DNA of 64,000 bases from Paracoccus alkenifer (GTDB taxonomy: Bacteria > Pseudomonadota > Alphaproteobacteria > Rhodobacterales > Rhodobacteraceae), in assembly GCF_900108405.1 (NCBI RefSeq), contig NZ_FNXG01000004.1, forward strand, positions 248,001-312,000. Direction: 5' to 3'. Under the pieces are notes generated by a model. That model was not told where the DNA came from and ran no database searches. It saw only the letters and a program-made list of their open reading frames with translations. Below, in pieces: positions 44,875-53,533 of the stretch (its first letter is position 1; each line of letters starts with the position of its first letter). A program made the translations under genes and the position numbers.

Positions 44875-45698
44875 GACCTGCCCCCACCATCCAGCCGGCG
44901 CAGCGGTGTCGGCCGGCGCAGGGTCAGCAGGCGGCGCAGGCGCTGGCGCAGGCCCGGCGGCGGGCGGTGCTCGACCGGGCCGGAAAAGACCATGCCGTGC
45001 AGCGCCGGGTCGCAGTCCATCGCCAGCTCGGCGCACCACTCTGCCGCGATCGCGGGCGCCACCCCGCCGGCATGGCCCATCCGCGTTGCCAGAACCGGAG
45101 GCATCCATTCGCTGATCACGATCTCGGGCAGCCGGGCCGAGGTTTCCGCAGCCAGCGCCCGCGCCAGTGCCCGCCCCCCGGCCTTTGACACCGAATAGCC
45201 CAGGCTGCCCGGCAAGGGCGCATCGCCAGCAAAGCTTCCGACCATCACGATGCGGCCCTTTCCTTGGGGAACCATCTGCGCCAGCGCCGCCATGGCGCAA
45301 TTCAACTGCCCGACCAGATTGACCGCCAGCACCTGCTGGACCGGCGCATTCGGCTGGGTCAGCACGTCGTGGCGGGGATAGATCGCCGCGCCGGCAATGA
45401 GAATGCCCACCGGGCCCAGCTCGGCCTCGATACGCTGAAAGGCGCGGTTGACGGCCTGCTGGTCCGCGACATCGGCGACGACCGGCAGGAAATGCTCGGG
45501 CGGGCACAGCGCGGCGGTCTGTTCCAGCTCGGTGCGGCTGCGGGCCAGCCCGGCCACGCGGCAGCCCCGGCGGGCCAGGGCCACCGACAGGAACTGGCCC
45601 AGCCCGGCGCTGGCCCCCGTCACCACCACCACGGGGCACAAGCCGGTTTCTGCGTCGGTGCAGGGTATCGTGGCCGGACCCGGCAGCGCGGCGGTCAT
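44871..45698 (-). CDS. Short-chain dehydrogenase/reductase in glycan locus
   Basis: 275-residue Rossmann oxidoreductase. The coenzyme loop is VVVTGASAGLGQFLSVALAR (TGxxxGxG) at about 24-43; NAG equivalent IAGAAIY at about 105; active-site Ser in IVMVGSFAGDAP and Tyr-Lys in LGYSVSKAGGRALA. The C-terminal tail is Arg-rich. It is translationally coupled by ATGA to the GMC oxidoreductase before and the flippase after, so it probably acts on a sugar or lipid-linked intermediate. Substrate unknown. Confidence 0.85.
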   Translation of the reverse strand: MTAALPGPATIPCTDAETGLCPVVVVTGASAGLGQFLSVALARRGCRVAGLARSRTELEQTAALCPPEHFLPVVADVADQQAVNRAFQRIEAELGPVGILIAGAAIYPRHDVLTQPNAPVQQVLAVNLVGQLNCAMAALAQMVPQGKGRIVMVGSFAGDAPLPGSLGYSVSKAGGRALARALAAETSARLPEIVISEWMPPVLATRMGHAGGVAPAIAAEWCAELAMDCDPALHGMVFSGPVEHRPPPGLRQRLRRLLTLRRPTPLRRLDGGGRS

Positions 45699-47290
45699 CG
45701 CGCCGCCTCATGTCCGACAGCGTGGCGGGCGGCGATGACCGAGGCCACGCGCAGCGCGTTGGCCGCGATGGTCAGGCTGGGGTTCACCCCGGTCGCCGTC
45801 GGCATGAACGAAGCATCCGTCACATAGAGATTATCCAGGTCATGCGCCCGGCAGTCGCGGTCCAGCACGCCCCGCGCCGGGTCGTCGGAAAACCGCAGCG
45901 TGCCGCAGGCGTGGCTGTAATTGATCTCGGGTTTGTGGTTGAGAAACAGGATCCGCCCGCGCCCGAAGCGCCGCGACAGCTGGCGGCGCAGCCGGCGGCG
46001 GCGGGCCAGCAACTCGGGCGGCAGATCATACCAGAACACCAGATCGTCGGGATTGTCGGGATCAAGGCCGACGCGGTTGTCATCGACGGGCAGATCCTCG
46101 ACCATCGCCGCATAAAGATCGGCGCTGCCCAGCAGCCTTGCGGCCAGCGCCGCCGGCAACCCCATCGCCGCGCGCAGCCCCGGCACCCGGCGCAGCACCG
46201 AGCTTTCCAGCCTCGCGCGCAGCGCCGCAAGGATGAACCCGTATTCCGCGGTGACCCCCAGCCCCTGCACCAGCCCCCAGCGCTCGGGTCTGGCAGCGTC
46301 GCCGTCATAAAAATCGCGCAGCGAAAACACCTTGCGCGGGCCTAGCCGCGACAGGCCGCGCGGCGGCCACAGGGCGAACAGCTCGTTAAGGTGGAACATC
46401 AGCCCCCGCCCGACCAGCCCGCTGGCATTGGCGCAGCCCTGCGGCCATGATTCGCTGGCCGAGGCCAGCAGCAGCCGCGGCGAGGACAGCGCCCCCGCCG
46501 CCAGGACCACCACCGGCGCACGGATGACGCGCAGGCGGCCGTCGATTTCGACCTCGACGCCCTCGACCCGGCGGCCCTGTCCCAGCAGGCGGCGCACCAC
46601 CGCGCGGTCCCACATCTCGGCCCTGCCGGTGGCCAGCGCCGGCTCGACCCCGGCGGAACGGCCGTCCATCTTGCAGGGCATCGGGCAGCGGTGGCCGATA
46701 CATTCCCGACAGCCCGGCAGATGGCGGATGGCCAGCGGCGTGCGATAGGGATGCAGGCCGCGACCGCGCAGCCGTGCGGCATGGGCCTCATGCGCGGGGG
46801 ACAGCGGCGGAGGGGCGGGCAGCGGCGGCGCGCCCGCATCGCCCAGCGGGTCAGCGGTGCCGTTCAGATGCAGCATTTCCTGCGCGCGGTCGAACCACGG
46901 CGCGAATTCGTCATAGCCGACGGGCCAGCCGCCGGTGGGATGCGCCATCGCCGCCACGGTTTCCAGATCGCGGCGCGCCGGGCGTTCCATCGCCCCGGCA
47001 TAGAACGCCGACGTGCCCCCCGGCCCCACCCCCTGAGTCGGCGGCGGCAGGCTGGGAACCCCGCCCACATGCGCGCGGGTGGGGACGGGCCAGCAGCCCA
47101 GCAGTTCGCGCGCATAGGGGTCGGTGAGTTCCGTCGCCAACGGGTTGACCGCCCGGCGCGGAGGGGTCGGGCCGCGTTCCAGAAACAGCACCGACAGCCC
47201 GGCCTCGGCCAGCGCGCGGCCGGTCAGCCCGCCGCCCATGCCGGCCCCGATCACCACCACATCGGGCGAGAACCCCGGGCGCCAGCTCAT
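45695..47290 (-). CDS. GMC family FAD oxidoreductase in glycan locus
   Basis: 531-residue FAD enzyme. PDVVVIGAGMGGGLTGRALA is the N-terminal FAD motif, with LFLERG ending the fold. The middle has CRECIGHRCPMPCKMDGRSA (a Cys-containing insertion seen in bacterial GMC-type dehydrogenases), and the end ACGTLRFSDDPARGVLDRDC followed by NLYVTDASFMPTATGVNPSL is the GMC C-terminal domain (catalytic His in HACGT). Both ends are ATGA overlaps with the acyltransferase and SDR genes. A GMC oxidoreductase beside an SDR suggests oxidation and re-reduction at a sugar carbon, for example an epimerisation, but this is inference. Confidence 0.85.
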   Translation of the reverse strand: MSWRPGFSPDVVVIGAGMGGGLTGRALAEAGLSVLFLERGPTPPRRAVNPLATELTDPYARELLGCWPVPTRAHVGGVPSLPPPTQGVGPGGTSAFYAGAMERPARRDLETVAAMAHPTGGWPVGYDEFAPWFDRAQEMLHLNGTADPLGDAGAPPLPAPPPLSPAHEAHAARLRGRGLHPYRTPLAIRHLPGCRECIGHRCPMPCKMDGRSAGVEPALATGRAEMWDRAVVRRLLGQGRRVEGVEVEIDGRLRVIRAPVVVLAAGALSSPRLLLASASESWPQGCANASGLVGRGLMFHLNELFALWPPRGLSRLGPRKVFSLRDFYDGDAARPERWGLVQGLGVTAEYGFILAALRARLESSVLRRVPGLRAAMGLPAALAARLLGSADLYAAMVEDLPVDDNRVGLDPDNPDDLVFWYDLPPELLARRRRLRRQLSRRFGRGRILFLNHKPEINYSHACGTLRFSDDPARGVLDRDCRAHDLDNLYVTDASFMPTATGVNPSLTIAANALRVASVIAARHAVGHEAAR

Positions 47291-49251
47291 GAGCCTGCAC
47301 GCGCGGCGCGCGACAGCAGCGGCGCGAACAGGTCGCGCAGCATCATGGCGCCGTGGTTGGTCACATGGTTGTTGTCGAAATAGACCACCTCGCCGCCCTG
47401 CAACGCGCCACAGCTTTCCGCGTCGCACAGCCGGGGCCAGCCGTCGATCACCCCCACCGCGCCCGCAGCGGCGGCGGCGTCAAAGGGCGCGTGGGCGCGG
47501 GCGGCGCGGGCCTCGGCAAGGGGGCGCGGGGTCTCGATCATCCGGGGCGCGACATCGCCCCCGCGGGCCAGCCGGCGCGCGACCACCGCCGAGGCGTAGT
47601 CCTGAATCTCGGGCAGCTGGCGCATGACGTGAACCTCTTTCCCCGCGGCGGCAAGCAGATCGAGCGTCCGCGCGACAGCGGTCACATAGGGGTCGGCCGA
47701 GCCCGCGTCATCCGCCAGCGTGATGCGGTTCACCCGGTCGCGGCCCGCCCCGGCGCCCTCGGCGTAATAACTCCACCGCGCGACAAGCAAAATGCGGCGG
47801 GGGAACTGCGGCAGCGCCTGCATGATGCGATCATTGGCCGCACGGCAGGCGGCGTCCTGCGCGCGGGTCGCGGCGGTTTCCTGTTTCGAGACGCCGAACA
47901 GCGGCGGGCAGCCCGCCCGCCAGATCAGCAGCGCGGGCACGCCGGCCTCGGCCGCGGCGAGATCCAGCCCCTCTTTCATCGCGCGGCCGTGGGAATCGCC
48001 CCAGACCAGCAGCTCGGGCGGGCCGTCGGGGCCCAGCGCGCAGACCTCGACCCCCGCCAGCGGGCCGGTCGAGGCGGTTGAACAGCGGCTCCAGTCCTGG
48101 ATGAAATCCTGCGAGGCGCTGGCGTATTGCAGCACCACCGGCGACCAGCGCGCCGGCAGCCCGGCGGTCAGGAACGGCAGCATCCCCAGCGCGATCAGCG
48201 CCGCGCTGCCGCCCGCCACGCCCCCCATCAGCCAACGCGCCGGCACCAGGGTCGAATTGCGCAGCGGCTGCTCGACCCAGCGCCACGACAGAAACGCCAG
48301 CAGGAACGAGGCCACCGCCAGCGCCGGCCGCAGCCCCGGCGGCGGCTCGTCGCCCCAGATCAACCCGCCAAAGGCGATCAGCGGCCAGTGCCACAGATAA
48401 AGCGAATAAGATATCAGCCCCACCGCCACCATCACCCGTGCGGTCAGCAGCCGGCGCACCGGCGTATCCGCCCCGCCCGAGGCGATCAGCAGCGCCGCCC
48501 CCGCCACCGGAAACACCGCGAGCACGCCGGGAAACCCCGCCCCCGCGGGCGTCAGCACCACGCTGCCCCCGATCAGCGCGGCACCGGCCCAGGCGGCCAG
48601 ATGCGCGGCGCCCCCGGTCAGCGCCACACGGCCGCGCGCCAGCAGCACCCCGGTCAGCAGCTCCCACCCCCGAAAGGGCAGCAGAAAGAACGCGGCCGGG
48701 TGGTCGTGCCGCGTCATCGCGACGCAGGCGACAAGCGAGGCCGCCGACACCAGCACCAGCCCCGGCCCGACCTTTCGCCAGCGCCACAGCAGCACCAGCA
48801 GCAGCGGCAGGACCAGATAGAACTGTTCCTCGACCGCCAGCGACCACATGTGCAGCAGCGGCTTTTCCTCGGCCGCGCCGTCGAAATAGCCGGCGCTGCG
48901 ATAGAACTGGATATTGGCGGCAAAAAGGGTGGTGGCGACCACGGTCTTGCCCAGTTCGCGCAGGTCGTGGGGCAGCAGCAGCAGATAGCCCGCCGCCATC
49001 ACCGCCGCGCACAGCACCATCCACGCCGGCGCGATGCGCCGAAAGCGCCGCAGGTAGAACCGGGCCAGCGACACCCGCCCGTTGCGCCCCAACTCGTCCA
49101 GCAGCAGCGTGCCGATCAGATAGCCCGAGATGACAAAGAACACGTCGACGCCGACGAAGCCGCCGCCAAGGCCCGGCACCTGAAAGTGAAAGGCCAGAAC
49201 GGCCAGAACGGCCACCGCCCGCAGGCCGTCGATATCCGGTCTGTAGTTCAT
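47287..49251 (-). CDS. OafA/YrhL-type acyltransferase 3 with C-terminal SGNH domain
   Basis: 654-residue membrane O-acyltransferase. The acyltransferase-3 domain (about 1-350, ten or so transmembrane helices) begins MNYRPDIDGLRAVAVLAVLA and continues FVGVDVFFVISGYLIGTLLL with RRFRRIAPAWM. The C-terminal periplasmic SGNH domain (about 400-654) has block I ELLVWGDSHGRAMKEGLD and the final catalytic pair in VYFDNNHVTNHGAM. Such proteins acetylate surface glycans outside the cytoplasm. The ATG at 49251 is chosen at the conserved N-terminus. It is first in the coupled minus-strand block and reads away from the 368-bp intergenic promoter region. Confidence 0.9.
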   Translation of the reverse strand: MNYRPDIDGLRAVAVLAVLAFHFQVPGLGGGFVGVDVFFVISGYLIGTLLLDELGRNGRVSLARFYLRRFRRIAPAWMVLCAAVMAAGYLLLLPHDLRELGKTVVATTLFAANIQFYRSAGYFDGAAEEKPLLHMWSLAVEEQFYLVLPLLLVLLWRWRKVGPGLVLVSAASLVACVAMTRHDHPAAFFLLPFRGWELLTGVLLARGRVALTGGAAHLAAWAGAALIGGSVVLTPAGAGFPGVLAVFPVAGAALLIASGGADTPVRRLLTARVMVAVGLISYSLYLWHWPLIAFGGLIWGDEPPPGLRPALAVASFLLAFLSWRWVEQPLRNSTLVPARWLMGGVAGGSAALIALGMLPFLTAGLPARWSPVVLQYASASQDFIQDWSRCSTASTGPLAGVEVCALGPDGPPELLVWGDSHGRAMKEGLDLAAAEAGVPALLIWRAGCPPLFGVSKQETAATRAQDAACRAANDRIMQALPQFPRRILLVARWSYYAEGAGAGRDRVNRITLADDAGSADPYVTAVARTLDLLAAAGKEVHVMRQLPEIQDYASAVVARRLARGGDVAPRMIETPRPLAEARAARAHAPFDAAAAAGAVGVIDGWPRLCDAESCGALQGGEVVYFDNNHVTNHGAMMLRDLFAPLLSRAARAGS

Positions 49252-49619
49252 GCGTCGATCAACACAGCCTCTGCTGCTCACGGCGGGCACCTCACCCGTT
49301 GACCACGCAGACTAGACCAGAGGTCAAGCCCGACTCAACACATCGTTATGAACAACCTTTACGGGAAGTAACGAAACCAGCGAATCAGTATAGCCAGCCC
49401 ATTAACCATGTGTTAAGAATCCTTAACCGCAACGAGTCAACTGCCTTTATGTATAAATTGCAACGCGAGCGACAACTTGCCAATGTGCAGACGCGTTCCG
49501 GTAGAGCCTCGGTGCATCCGGGCGCAAACGGTTGAAAGTATATGTATCTGGCTCGGCCGAATCCCGCCGCGTGAGCCGTGTATATCTTTGGAGAGTCGCC
49601 TGATGTTTTGGGGGCAAGT
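49252..49619. promoter_or_regulatory. Divergent promoter region of the glycan locus (no gene)
   Basis: The only gap above 300 bases, visibly richer in A and T than the flanking genes. It separates the minus-strand acyltransferase block from the plus-strand sugar-phosphate transferase. It contains a CtrA-type box (49402-49416, listed separately), a TATAAA at 49452-49457 and TTGAAA at 49532-49537. I see no convincing coding sequence or tRNA in it; a short reading frame starting near 49299 has no ribosome-binding site or recognisable product. Confidence 0.6.
49402..49426. promoter_or_regulatory. CtrA-type binding box TTAA-N7-TTAA plus a third TTAA
   Basis: TTAA at 49402-49405 and 49413-49416 are spaced by exactly seven bases (CCATGTG), matching the full CtrA consensus, and the left half reads TTAACCAT. 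A third TTAA at 49423-49426 follows after six bases. CtrA governs motility and often surface glycan genes in alphaproteobacteria. The site lies about 200 bp upstream of the sugar transferase start and about 150 bp upstream of the acyltransferase start. Confidence 0.6.
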
Positions 49620-50288
49620 ATGAGTATCGAACGGATCGGCGGGGTCGATAGTGGCCCGAACGCCGAACATGTCACGGCGCCGCTCTATCGCTATGGGGGA
49701 AAGCGCCTGCTGGACATAACTCTCGTCCTGCTGGTATTGCCCATTCTCGTCTTTACCGTAGGGTTGATCGCCCTCGCGACGCTGATCATCGAACGGCACA
49801 ACCCGTTCTATTCTCAGCTTCGGGTCGGAAAGGGCGGATCCGCATTCCGTATCTGGAAACTGCGCACCATGGTGCCGGATGCCGATACGCTGCTGGAAAG
49901 CCACTTGGCCGCCAACCCCGCCGCACGGGCGGAATGGGATCGCAGCCAGAAACTGACCCACGATCCGCGCATCACGCTTGTGGGGCGGTTCCTGCGCCAG
50001 ACCTCGCTGGATGAGCTGCCGCAGCTTTGGAACGTGCTGACCGGCGACATGAGCCTGGTCGGCCCGCGTCCGATGATGCTGGACCAGCAAAAGCTGTATC
50101 CCTCGAACGCGTATTACCGGCTGCGGCCGGGCCTGACCGGCCCCTGGCAGGTCAGCGCGCGCCACCATTCGGCCTTTGCCGACCGGGCGCGGTTCGACGA
50201 CGCCTATGATGCCAGCCTGACGCTGCGCGGCGATATCTCGCTGCTGATGCAGACGGTCCGGGTGGTGCTGCGCGGGACCGGCTGCTAG
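49620..50288 (+). CDS. Polyprenyl-phosphate sugar-1-phosphate transferase (priming glycosyltransferase)
   Basis: 222-residue short monotopic phosphoglycosyl transferase (catalytic domain of the WbaP/ExoY class) that starts repeat-unit assembly on undecaprenyl phosphate. One hydrophobic re-entrant helix at about 27-52 (LLDITLVLLVLPILVFTVGL). Signatures: FRIWKLRTMVPDAD, TSLDELPQLWNVLTGDMSLV followed by GPRP (Asp-Glu catalytic pair), and LRPGLTGPWQVSARHHSAF. The ATG at 49620 has GGGGCAAG upstream. Its stop abuts the wzz-like stop on the other strand. Confidence 0.93.
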   Translation: MSIERIGGVDSGPNAEHVTAPLYRYGGKRLLDITLVLLVLPILVFTVGLIALATLIIERHNPFYSQLRVGKGGSAFRIWKLRTMVPDADTLLESHLAANPAARAEWDRSQKLTHDPRITLVGRFLRQTSLDELPQLWNVLTGDMSLVGPRPMMLDQQKLYPSNAYYRLRPGLTGPWQVSARHHSAFADRARFDDAYDASLTLRGDISLLMQTVRVVLRGTGC

Positions 50289-51506
50289 CTAGCCCCGCGT
50301 TTTCCGGGGCGCGGTGTCGGGCAGGTCGATCACCGGCCGCAAGCCGGTGATCCGTTCCATCTGCGCCGCCGTGCGGATCACGGGGCGGCGCATTTCCATC
50401 AGCAGCGCCAGCGCAATGGCCGCCATGACCGACAGCACCCCGCCGGCCAGCGCGACCTTTTTGCGCTGCGACGAGGTGGGATAATCCGGCGGCACCGCCC
50501 GTTCCAGCAAGGTAAAGGAATCCGACACCATCGAGCTGTCGCGCCGCTGCTGGCTTTCGGCGGCGACGCGCCGGCTGGCGATGCCGGCCAGCTGCTCGCG
50601 CAGCGATTCGCGGTCGCGGTCAAGCGCGGCCAGCTCTGCCTCGGCGGTCACGCTTAGCCGGGCGGTGTCCTCGATCTGCGTGACGCGGGCCTGCAAGGCT
50701 TCGCGCTGGGTTTCCAGAACCGCGATCTGCCGTTCCAGATCGGCCGCCGCCTGCCGTTCCAGCGCCGAGCCGCGGTCGCTCGCCGACGCCTGCTTGCGCC
50801 GCAGCGCCACCAGTTCGGCGTCGATGTCCCGGATCGAAACGCCAAGTTGCAGCAGCTCTTCGGCCCGGTTGTGCAGCCCCGTGGGCAACACGTCGAAATT
50901 GCGGCGGCGATAGTCGGAAATCCGGCCGTCCACCCGGGCAATCTGCTGCTGTAGCCGATCTTCTTCGTGGATGAAGAACGCGGCGGTTTCCTGCACCCGC
51001 TGCTCGACGATCTCGACGTTCAGCTGGACCAGCTGGGCGGCCAGGTCATTGGCCAGCGTGGCCGCCAGATCCGCCGATTCGGCGCGCGCGATCACCTGCA
51101 ACAGGCCCATCGCCGGTTCGACCCCATAGACGGGCGCGCGCTGGCTGACGGGCAGGATTTGCAGCATCTCTCGCAGCCGCGCGACCTTTTCGTTGTCGGT
51201 GGCCGACAGGTCGGCAAACAGGCCGTAGTCCTGGATGATCTGCAACAGATGGTCGCGGCGCATCAGCCGCGCCTCGATCTGTTCCAGCCAGGCCGAGCTG
51301 GCCAGGCTGGTGCGCGCGTCGTTTTCCGGGTTCACCGATTGCAGGTTGTCGATCTGAAGCAGCGCCGAGGATTCGTAGCTGTGCGGCTGCATCAGCGCGA
51401 TCTGCACCGAGGCCGCCGATCCGACGATCAGAACCGCGCCGGCCACCCAGCGCGCGCGCCACAGCGCCGACAGCAAATCGCCCGGGGTTCGCACCGTATG
51501 CAGCAT
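50289..51506 (-). CDS. Wzz-type polysaccharide chain-length/co-polymerase protein
   Basis: 405-residue inner-membrane protein with the co-polymerase layout: first transmembrane helix at about 20-38 (VAGAVLIVGSAASVQIALMQ), a long periplasmic coiled coil (about 150-330, with LERQAAADLERQIAVLETQR and TAEAELAALDRDRESLREQL), a Pro-rich YPTSSQRKK before the second helix (about 360-380, VALAGGVLSVMAAIALALLM), and a short cytoplasmic tail. It contains PHSYESSALLQID, the Wzz N-terminal motif. It lies 4 bp downstream of the CpsD-like partner and sets chain length and export. Confidence 0.88.
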   Translation of the reverse strand: MLHTVRTPGDLLSALWRARWVAGAVLIVGSAASVQIALMQPHSYESSALLQIDNLQSVNPENDARTSLASSAWLEQIEARLMRRDHLLQIIQDYGLFADLSATDNEKVARLREMLQILPVSQRAPVYGVEPAMGLLQVIARAESADLAATLANDLAAQLVQLNVEIVEQRVQETAAFFIHEEDRLQQQIARVDGRISDYRRRNFDVLPTGLHNRAEELLQLGVSIRDIDAELVALRRKQASASDRGSALERQAAADLERQIAVLETQREALQARVTQIEDTARLSVTAEAELAALDRDRESLREQLAGIASRRVAAESQQRRDSSMVSDSFTLLERAVPPDYPTSSQRKKVALAGGVLSVMAAIALALLMEMRRPVIRTAAQMERITGLRPVIDLPDTAPRKTRG

Positions 51507-51510
51507 CGCC

Positions 51511-52326
51511 TCAGTTCCGTTTCGGGCGGCGCCACCAGCGCCGCGTGGTGTCTTCGGCCCGGTTCAGCACCAGCCCGACCAGCCGGGATTTCCCTTCAAG
51601 CGCGCGTTCGCAGCGTTGCAGGTCGTCGCGGGTGGTCCTGGTGCCGTCCGCGACCAGCAGGATACCGTCCATCGCCGGCAGGATCGACAGCGCCGCATCG
51701 CCTTCGGTCAGGGGCGGCAGGTCGATCAGCATGATGTCGGGTTGCAGCATCCGCTCGATCTCGTCCAGTGCCTCGCGCGCGCTGTGTTCGCCCAGCACGC
51801 TGGCCGGCGCGGTGCTGCGCTGTTCGTTCAGCACCAGCGCCAGATTGCCGGCCACGCGCAGCGGCTGCACCATCGGGGCGACCTCGCCCATCAGCACGGG
51901 CACCAGCGGGCCGGGGGCGCGGATGCCGAAACGCCCCGACAGATCCGGACGCGCCAGATCCAGGTCCGCCAGCACCACCCGCGCGCTTTTGCGCCGCGCG
52001 ATGGCGATGGCCAGGTTGGCCGCGACATGGGACACCCCGGCGCCCCGATGCGCGCTGGTGACGGCGATGCGGGTCAGCCCGTGGTTATGCGCGGCCTGCA
52101 ACAGTTCTGTGCGCAGCAGGTCAAACGCGGCCGAGGGATCGCCGTCCGGCTGGCTTTCCGAATAAAGCTGATGTTCCCGCAGCACGCTGCGGTCCACCTG
52201 CACCGAGGGCAGGCGCTGCCAGTTCAGCGAGATTTCGGTTTCCGTCAGGTGGCGACGGGTCTCGGGCTGCGCCAGCGCGACCGGCAGCTGGGAATCCTCG
52301 ATTTTCTGAGTCGGCCTTGCCCGCAT
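51511..52326 (-). CDS. CpsD/CapB-like P-loop partner of Wzz with degenerate Walker A
   Basis: 271-residue protein homologous in layout to bacterial tyrosine kinases of polysaccharide export. IAVTSAHRGAGVSHVAANLA at about 87-106 aligns with the Walker A TSxxPGEGKSTxAxNLA, but the invariant Lys is Val (position 98) and the following Thr is His. Walker A' reads VVLADLDLARPDL (Asp121/Asp123 kept) and Walker B PDIMLIDLPPLTEGD (about 197-208). The C-terminus RRWWRRPKRN lacks a tyrosine cluster. It therefore probably binds Wzz but may not hydrolyse ATP or autophosphorylate. Upstream of and 4 bp from the wzz-like gene. Confidence 0.82.
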   Translation of the reverse strand: MRARPTQKIEDSQLPVALAQPETRRHLTETEISLNWQRLPSVQVDRSVLREHQLYSESQPDGDPSAAFDLLRTELLQAAHNHGLTRIAVTSAHRGAGVSHVAANLAIAIARRKSARVVLADLDLARPDLSGRFGIRAPGPLVPVLMGEVAPMVQPLRVAGNLALVLNEQRSTAPASVLGEHSAREALDEIERMLQPDIMLIDLPPLTEGDAALSILPAMDGILLVADGTRTTRDDLQRCERALEGKSRLVGLVLNRAEDTTRRWWRRPKRN

Positions 52327-52411
52327 CCCGTGCCCCGCGCCCGTTTCGACTTCACCTCATAAGGAGAGAACAGTAGGATCGAAAGCGCGAACAGGCCAGA
52401 ACCGGGGCAAT

Positions 52412-53404
52412 ATGACCGATTTTACGCAATCTTTGTCCGATCCCGCCGCCTGTCGTGCGGGCGCTGTGGTCATTGGTCGCAACGAGGGGCCGCGGCTGGC
52501 CGCCTGCCTTGCCTCGCTGGGGTCCGAGGCGGCGGCGCCGATCGTCTATGTGGATTCCGGCTCGACCGACGACAGCCTGGACATCGCCCGCCGCGCGGGG
52601 GCGGATGTGGTGGTGCTGGACCCCTCGGTGCCGTTCACGGCGGCGCGGGCGCGCAATGCGGGGTTCGCGCGGCTGATGGCCGGGCCGGACGCGCCGGCGC
52701 TGGTCATGTTCATCGACGGCGATTGCGAACTGGTCCCGGGCTGGCTGGCGCAGGCCGTCGGGTTTCTGGACAGCCACCCGCAGGTCGTGGCGGTCGCCGG
52801 GCGGCGGCGCGAACGGTTCCCCGACGCCTCGATCTATAACCGCCAGTGCGAAGACGAATGGAACACGCCGCCCGGCCCCGGCACGCCGTTCGGCGGCGAC
52901 GTGCTGATGCGCTCTGCCGCGCTGAGCGCCGCGGGCGGCTATCGCGACAGCCTGATCGCGGGCGAGGAACCCGAGCTTGCCCTGCGGCTGCGCCGCGCCG
53001 GCGGCGAGATCTGGCGGATCGACAGCGACATGACCCGGCACGACGCCACGATGCACCGGCTGGGGCAGTTCTGGTCGCGCGCAGTCCGCGGCGGCCACGC
53101 CTTTGCCGAAGGCGCCGCCCTGCACGGGCGCGGCCCCGAACGCCATTACATCCGCGAAACCCTGCGCGCACTGGTATGGGGGTTTGCGCTGCCGCTGACG
53201 ATCCTGCTGCTGGCGTTGGTGGACCGGGGCTTTCTGGTGCTCTTGCTGCTCTATCCGCTGCAATTCCTGCGGCTTTCGCGGCGCATGGGGCCGCAGGCCG
53301 CCGGTCTTTCCATGCTGGGCAAATTCGCCGAGGCAAACGGCGCGCTGCGCTACTGGCTCAACCGGCTGCGCGCCCGGCAAAGCCGGATCATCGAATACAA
53401 ATAG
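52412..53404 (+). CDS. Family 2 glycosyltransferase
   Basis: 330-residue enzyme. AGAVVIGRNEGPRLAACLAS and IVYVDSGSTDDSLDIARRAG are the family 2 nucleotide-sugar motifs; LVMFIDGDCELVPGWL holds the DxD (DGD); GGDVLMRSAALSAAGGYRDS then AGEEPELALRLRRAGGEIW give the ED catalytic segment. C-terminal hydrophobic segments (ALVWGFALPLTILLLALVDR, FLVLLLLYPLQF) place it at the membrane. Divergent from the CpsD-like gene across 85 bp, so the two probably share a promoter region. Last gene of the glycan locus on this side. Confidence 0.88.
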   Translation: MTDFTQSLSDPAACRAGAVVIGRNEGPRLAACLASLGSEAAAPIVYVDSGSTDDSLDIARRAGADVVVLDPSVPFTAARARNAGFARLMAGPDAPALVMFIDGDCELVPGWLAQAVGFLDSHPQVVAVAGRRRERFPDASIYNRQCEDEWNTPPGPGTPFGGDVLMRSAALSAAGGYRDSLIAGEEPELALRLRRAGGEIWRIDSDMTRHDATMHRLGQFWSRAVRGGHAFAEGAALHGRGPERHYIRETLRALVWGFALPLTILLLALVDRGFLVLLLLYPLQFLRLSRRMGPQAAGLSMLGKFAEANGALRYWLNRLRARQSRIIEYK

Positions 53405-53533
53405 CCGCCGTCTTTCGCCCGCCGGACCCCGCGACCTTGGCGCAGCTTGACGGCAGCGGATCGGTTCCGGCATCACCGGCATGACATTGTTGCGTTTGAA
53501 ATCTTGCCGGATTGTCTGTCACGGGGCCATTGC

